A stretch of DNA of 64,000 bases from Natrinema sp. DC36 (GTDB taxonomy: Archaea > Halobacteriota > Halobacteria > Halobacteriales > Natrialbaceae), in NCBI RefSeq assembly GCF_020405225.1, contig NZ_CP084472.1:3968001-4032000 (forward strand). The letters run 5' to 3'. Of this stretch, positions 60,001-64,000 are shown in pieces. The notes beneath the pieces were generated by a model, which ran no database searches, was not told the DNA's origin, and worked only from the letters and a program-made list of their open reading frames with translations. The position numbers and the translations under genes were made by a program. Position 1 is the first letter of the stretch. The number at the start of each line of letters is the position of its first letter.

Positions 60001-61359
60001 TCAAGTCGGAAATCGCCGCGTCCGTTCGGTCGTAACTCTCTCGGGACTGACTGTTTCCCCGTCGACGGTGACCGACTCGCCGTCGGCGAGCGCGCCGAAC
60101 TTCGGTCCCTCGGGAACGCCGACCTGGTGTGCCAGCGCGGGGTCGAACGCGGTCTCCTCGGCGACGACGGCATCGTCCTCGATCGTCACCGCGTCGTACT
60201 TTTCCTCGAGCACGGCAGCCAGTTCCGTAACGATCGTTTCCCGGGGTCCGTTCGAGTCGGCGTCATCCCCGGTTTCGCTGTCGACATCGGTATCGGGGAT
60301 CGCCGCCCGCAAACCGACGCGACTCCCGCCGTTTTCCGTCGCGAAGGCAACGGTGTTCGTCTCGACGATCGCTCGGACGCGATCGGGGTCGATCCCCTGT
60401 GCAGTACTCACGAGATCGGCTGGCAGCTCGACGACGGTGACCGACTCCGCGAGCCGGTCGCCAAAGCGGCTCCCGTCGTCGACGGCCCCCAGTTCGGACT
60501 CGACCGCATCGACGACCGCGAGCGGGCGGTCGTCGACCTCGCGAAGCCACGTCTCGCTCACGATGCGGCAGTCGAGGTCCGCGAGCGTCTCCTCGAGGAC
60601 CGGCCACTCCCCGTCCAGCAGCGCGATATCGGCGTTGCTGGCCTCGAAGGCCCGCTCGAGGACCGCGCGGTGGGTCGTCGGGTGATCCATCGCCTCGAGC
60701 GCCCAGTCGGCCGCGACGTGGCCGACCGCCCACGCCGTCTCGCGGACGACCCGTCCGAATCGCGGCGCGTAGTGGTTGCCGCCGAAGCCGACGACCTGTC
60801 TGGACCGATGGGGGTCGACAGTTCGCAACTCGAGGATGGCGCGCGCCACGGCGTCGGCACCGGCGGGATCGTCCCACTGTTCGTCGCCGCTGCCGAGTTC
60901 CGCAAAGAGCGACGGGCAGCCCACCTCGGAGGGACCGTGGTGAGTACACTCCATTCCAACGTCGTATCGCTCGGGGGCGTATTTGTCGAACGCCTCGAGC
61001 AGCCGATTCAGCGCGTTCGGCGCGGCCTCGGCCAGCGCGTCGGGCTCGCCGCCGAACTCGGCCGGGCCGAAGTTGCCCGTGAAGTGGCCCGTCAGTAGCG
61101 CACCGGTGTCCCCCGAGTGCCGGGAGGCGAAGACGAGCAGGTCCGGGTCGCAGTCGAAGGCGTCGGCGGGGCGCTCGAGGTCGATGTGTAACTCGTCGAA
61201 CGAGCGGAGTTCTGCACCGTCGGTCCGATAATAGGTTCCGCCGCCGTCGGCCGTCGGGAGGTCGTCGTCGGTCAGTTCCGCCCAGTCGGCGCGCTCGCGG
61301 AGAGACCGGCAGATATGCTCCGAGGCGCGGTCGGCGCGGCTTTCGACGATCGCGATCAC
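60001..61359 (-). CDS. dtdA: D-aminoacyl-tRNA deacylase
   Basis: 452 residues. The N-terminal strand (M)IAIVESRADRASEHICRSL matches the DTD2/GEK1 family. Conserved histidine-bearing motifs include FASRHSGDTGALLTGHFTGNFG, CTHHGPSEVGCPSLF and GFGGNHYAPRFG. It removes D-amino acids from mischarged tRNA. The start is GTG at 61359; the longer frame upstream is not family-like. The C-terminal ~110 residues form an additional domain that haloarchaeal members share. Confidence 0.9.
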   Translation of the reverse strand: MIAIVESRADRASEHICRSLRERADWAELTDDDLPTADGGGTYYRTDGAELRSFDELHIDLERPADAFDCDPDLLVFASRHSGDTGALLTGHFTGNFGPAEFGGEPDALAEAAPNALNRLLEAFDKYAPERYDVGMECTHHGPSEVGCPSLFAELGSGDEQWDDPAGADAVARAILELRTVDPHRSRQVVGFGGNHYAPRFGRVVRETAWAVGHVAADWALEAMDHPTTHRAVLERAFEASNADIALLDGEWPVLEETLADLDCRIVSETWLREVDDRPLAVVDAVESELGAVDDGSRFGDRLAESVTVVELPADLVSTAQGIDPDRVRAIVETNTVAFATENGGSRVGLRAAIPDTDVDSETGDDADSNGPRETIVTELAAVLEEKYDAVTIEDDAVVAEETAFDPALAHQVGVPEGPKFGALADGESVTVDGETVSPERVTTERTRRFPT

Positions 61360-61673
61360 GGGAGAGCGTCGGTGCCGGGCCGACGAATAGCCTGCGCTTT
61401 CGACGGCGGTGATGGCATTCGTCGACCGGTATCCGTCGGAGCGCGCGGTCGAATCGGTTTGGCCGGGCACGCTACTCGCCATCGGCCGTTTGCTCTCCGT
61501 GGTTTCTGGCATCCTCGTCTCGGCAGCGCTACCCGTCGGGAGTTGCAGAATCCGCGTGCTGTCTCCTGATCGCGGTTGCTACCCGGATGTCGTCAGCTAC
61601 CCGTTTGCCGCCAGAATTTCGCTCCCAGAGAGAGTGTACAAAGTCCAGTTCCGAGAAACCCGATCCTCTCGCC
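61360..61673. other. Intergenic region, about 310 bp, upstream of dtdA
   Basis: The promoter of dtdA probably lies in the first 60 bp. No gene or structured element is obvious. A frame on the plus strand (61409-61690) has a hydrophobic stretch but no family look. Confidence 0.4.
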
Positions 61674-61766
61674 TCAACTCGGAAATATAAGATCGAACTG
61701 GAGTGTGAATATGGCAAATAACAGTACTGCAATCCCATACAGCATTATCAGATCGATGGTTTCCAT
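61674..61766 (-). CDS. Very small single-segment membrane protein
   Basis: 30 residues: METIDLIMLYGIAVLLFAIF and a polar end LQFDLIFPS. One hydrophobic segment after an acidic start, in an AT-rich setting. The regular pattern suggests a real micro-protein, but length makes it uncertain. An AT-rich GTTAAAATTCAATAGC lies about 45 nt upstream of ATG 61766. No family is recognised. Confidence 0.45.
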   Translation of the reverse strand: METIDLIMLYGIAVLLFAIFTLQFDLIFPS

Positions 61767-62092
61767 ACGTAATTGATACCCTGTATTGGACGAACTTTCG
61801 AACGCTATTGAATTTTAACTATTTGGCGTAGTTTTTCTTCTACTCGCTTTTGGAACGGTATACCGATCCACTCGAACACTGATCAGACACCGGCAACCGG
61901 GCCGAGGCCAGGGGAACGGGATGGGAAACCGAGGATCGATCGAACGATGATCTTACCGTACTGCCATTTAAACCGGGCTGTTGACGCCGTCACCGCCGGC
62001 GATACCGGAATCGCGGAAATACCCGTAGCAACGGCTACCCGTAGCTTTTCGTGTGTGGCGGTAACATATAACGTAGATGAGTTGGTCGATCA
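61767..62092. other. Intergenic region, about 325 bp, upstream of the PAS sensor gene
   Basis: AT-rich at the left (promoter of the 30-residue frame). On the right, GTAACATATAACGTAG at about 62060-62075 is a likely TATA region about 25 nt before ATG 62093. No gene is seen. Confidence 0.45.
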
Positions 62093-64000
62093 ATGACCGA
62101 GAACACGTCGAACGAAACAGGCCACACCGAAGCCGATACGGAGTCGGTCGATTTCGATCTCGATATCGCCGATCTGAGTTCGTTCACCGGTGATTGCGCT
62201 ATCGTGTCGTTCGACGCCGACGGACGCATCACCGCATGGAACGGGGGTGCGCGTCGCCTCACGGGATACGACGCGGAAACGATCGTCGGCTCCCACTATC
62301 GGACCGTCTTCCCGCAGGACGACCGAGACGACGGCCGACCCGAACGGTTGCTCGAGCGAGCGAGATCCGACGGCACCGCCGAGACTGACGGGTGGCGCGT
62401 CCGGAGCGACGGGAGCCGGTTCTGGGCTCGCGAGGTGATCGCGGCGGTCCGGGAGGGTAGCGAGGTCGGCGTCCCCGTCGATCGTTCGGACGCCGATCTC
62501 CGGGGGTACGTCTGGGTCGTCCACGACCGCACCGAGGAGCACGAGCGGATTCGAGAGCTCCGCGAGGAGAAGGCCTTCGCCGAACACGTCTTCGAGGCGC
62601 AACCGGACATCGTCTACGCGTTCGACGCGACGGGAAATCACCTCGAGTGGAACGATCAGTTACCGGCGGTGACGGGCTACGCCGAGTCGGAACTGGCCGA
62701 GATGGCCCCGCTCGAATTCATCGCACCGGACGACCGGGACCGAATCGCCGCAGCGATTCAGCGGGTTCTCGAGGAGGACGAGTACGTAACTGCCGAAGCT
62801 GACCTCCTGACGAAGGATGGCCGTCGGATCCCCTACGAGTTCAACAGCGCCCGAATCACCGACGACGACGGCACCGTGCTCGGCTTTACCGGGACCGGCC
62901 GCGACATCAGCGAGCGCGAGGCACGCGAGCGCGCGCTTCGCGAGGAGAAAGCGCTCACGGAGAGCATTCTCCAAGCGCAGCCGGACGTTCTCTACGCGTA
63001 CGATTCCGAGGGAAATCTGGTCCAGTGGAACGACCAGTTCGAACGCGCGACTGGCCACGACTCGGACGAACTCTCCGGTATGAACCCGCTTCAGTTCATC
63101 GCTCCGGAGGATCGGGACCACATTCGCGATGCGATCGATCGAATCCTCGAGGAGGGAGAGCGCGTCACCGCCGAGGGGCACGTCCTGACGAGTGACGGTC
63201 GACGGATCCCCTACGAGTTCAACAGCGCCCGAATCACGGACGACGACGGGACCGTGCTCGGCTTCACCGGCGTCGGCCGAGACATTCGCGAGCGCAAGGC
63301 CCGCGAGCGCGAACTCGAGCGCCTGGAACGGCTCAATGCGGTTATTCGGACGATCGACGAGACGATGGTCGCGGCCGATACTCGCGACGAAATCGAAACC
63401 GCGATCGTCCGGGAGTTCGCGTCGGCAGACGCGTACCGATTCGCAGTCATCGGCCGAACCGACACCGCGGCGGCGACCGACGGGGATGCGTGGGAGCCCG
63501 TGGCCTGGGCGGGAATCGACGCCCAGTCTACGCCCGTCCTCTCGTCGTTCGTCGACCCGCCGGCCGATGCGGACGGCGCGTCGGTGCTCGAAACCCGCAC
63601 CGTCCAGCGGTATCGGTCCCTCGGTGAGAGTCCGGTCGAAACGTGGCGACACCACGCCAACGAGCGGGAGTACGATTCCGTCGCTGTCGTCCCGGTGGTC
63701 GCGAGCGATCGGTCCCTCGGAGCGCTCGTGATCGCCGCGGACGAGCCGTCGGCCTTCGCAGACCGGGAGCGGGAGGTGCTCCAGGAGTTCGGGGGAACGA
63801 TCGGCCACGCGATCAACGCAATGACGCTCCGCCGGCTCCTCTATCAGGACACCGTCATCGAACTCGAGTTCGAGTCGACCGATCGGGGCGATGCCTGTAC
63901 CAGACTCTCGGACGAGCTCGGTTGTGCGCTGTCGATCGACCACGTGTTGCCGCTGACCGACGGCGTGTTCGTCTACTACATCACCGTGTCCGACGCCGAT
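62093..64000 (+). CDS. PAS-PAS-PAS-GAF sensor protein, likely bacterio-opsin activator-like (3' end cut by window)
   Basis: About 636 residues are visible. The first PAS domain is at about 30-150 (AIVSFDADGRITAWNGGARRLTGYDA). The second and third PAS/PAC units at about 163-285 and 289-410 are near-copies, offset by 126 codons, sharing GRRIPYEFNSARITDDDG and VLGFTG. A GAF domain is at about 420-580 (DAYRFAVIG, AVVPVVASDRSLGALVIAAD). The last visible part (LEFESTDRGDACTRLSDEL) resembles the domain that precedes the HTH-10 region of Bat-type regulators. It probably senses light, redox or oxygen and regulates transcription; the output domain lies outside the window. Confidence 0.88.
   Translation, partial: MTENTSNETGHTEADTESVDFDLDIADLSSFTGDCAIVSFDADGRITAWNGGARRLTGYDAETIVGSHYRTVFPQDDRDDGRPERLLERARSDGTAETDGWRVRSDGSRFWAREVIAAVREGSEVGVPVDRSDADLRGYVWVVHDRTEEHERIRELREEKAFAEHVFEAQPDIVYAFDATGNHLEWNDQLPAVTGYAESELAEMAPLEFIAPDDRDRIAAAIQRVLEEDEYVTAEADLLTKDGRRIPYEFNSARITDDDGTVLGFTGTGRDISEREARERALREEKALTESILQAQPDVLYAYDSEGNLVQWNDQFERATGHDSDELSGMNPLQFIAPEDRDHIRDAIDRILEEGERVTAEGHVLTSDGRRIPYEFNSARITDDDGTVLGFTGVGRDIRERKARERELERLERLNAVIRTIDETMVAADTRDEIETAIVREFASADAYRFAVIGRTDTAAATDGDAWEPVAWAGIDAQSTPVLSSFVDPPADADGASVLETRTVQRYRSLGESPVETWRHHANEREYDSVAVVPVVASDRSLGALVIAADEPSAFADREREVLQEFGGTIGHAINAMTLRRLLYQDTVIELEFESTDRGDACTRLSDELGCALSIDHVLPLTDGVFVYYITVSDAD

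Noticed and set aside
61360-61512. N-terminal extension of DtdA by about 50 residues
   Set aside because: The extension is Ser/Arg-rich and not family-like. The conserved first strand begins at the GTG at 61359.

Overview
This window reads as chromosomal DNA of an extremely halophilic archaeon. The genes are GC-rich and most proteins are strongly acidic. The family repertoire is haloarchaeal: CetZ and FtsZ1 tubulins, a PurN-AICAR transformylase fusion, Gfo6 xylose dehydrogenase, transcription factor S, NAC-alpha, geranylgeranyl reductase, DtdA and a PAS/GAF sensor. The gene set suits a Natrinema/Haloterrigena-like member of the Natrialbales, but the genus is an inference. I see no rRNA, tRNA, CRISPR array, complete insertion sequence, integrase or phage genes.

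Layout. 1-3.5 kb: amino-acid permease with stress domains (cut by the left edge), an Lrp/AsnC regulator and an acidic hypothetical. 3.5-4.2 kb: an AT-richer stretch with a small Cys-pair protein and one copy of a repeat. 4.2-7.7 kb: nadA-nadB-nadC operon behind a palindromic operator candidate. 7.9-17.3 kb: xylose dehydrogenase, a cysteine-less alkyltransferase-like protein, Nudix, glycosyltransferase, zinc-finger protein, DHH phosphoesterase, epimerase and sulfite-oxidase-like genes. 17.5-27.3 kb: a plus-strand run starting with cetZ and a GH2-fold protein that lacks its catalytic glutamates, then coiled-coil, ATP-grasp, SppA, DUF373 and Dph6-type genes. 27.4-33.5 kb: membrane proteins, the divergent purNH/purB pair and two half-size DMT transporters. 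34.7-41 kb: the lysine/DAP cluster dapA-dapB-dapD-(AbrB-like)-lysA-dapF-dapE, using the succinylase route. 41.3-57.1 kb: HtpX, NYN, PUA, NAC-TrmI, TFS, MFS, a predicted nuclease, an Ap4A-type Nudix, an S10 paralogue, an M20 hydrolase, divergent GGR and ferredoxin, and a rhodanese-MBL protein. 57.1-58.7 kb: an AT-rich island with a membrane protein and a Tat-exported protein. 58.7-64 kb: ftsZ1, dtdA and a PAS/GAF sensor cut by the right edge.

The least explained content is non-coding. Intergenic regions, mostly where genes converge, carry short perfect hairpins (often 7-9 bp stems with 3-nt loops) and a modular element of about 245 bp. Two full copies of that element share a 122-bp identical block and a third copy is diverged. 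A subunit with fixed arms and a variable self-complementary centre occurs four times; its arms can pair through repeated tandem G.A mismatches. Some stems differ in sequence between copies yet still pair, which points to selection on folded RNA or DNA. A palindrome nearly identical to an intergenic one lies inside the rhodanese-MBL gene. These elements are the best candidates here for something undescribed.
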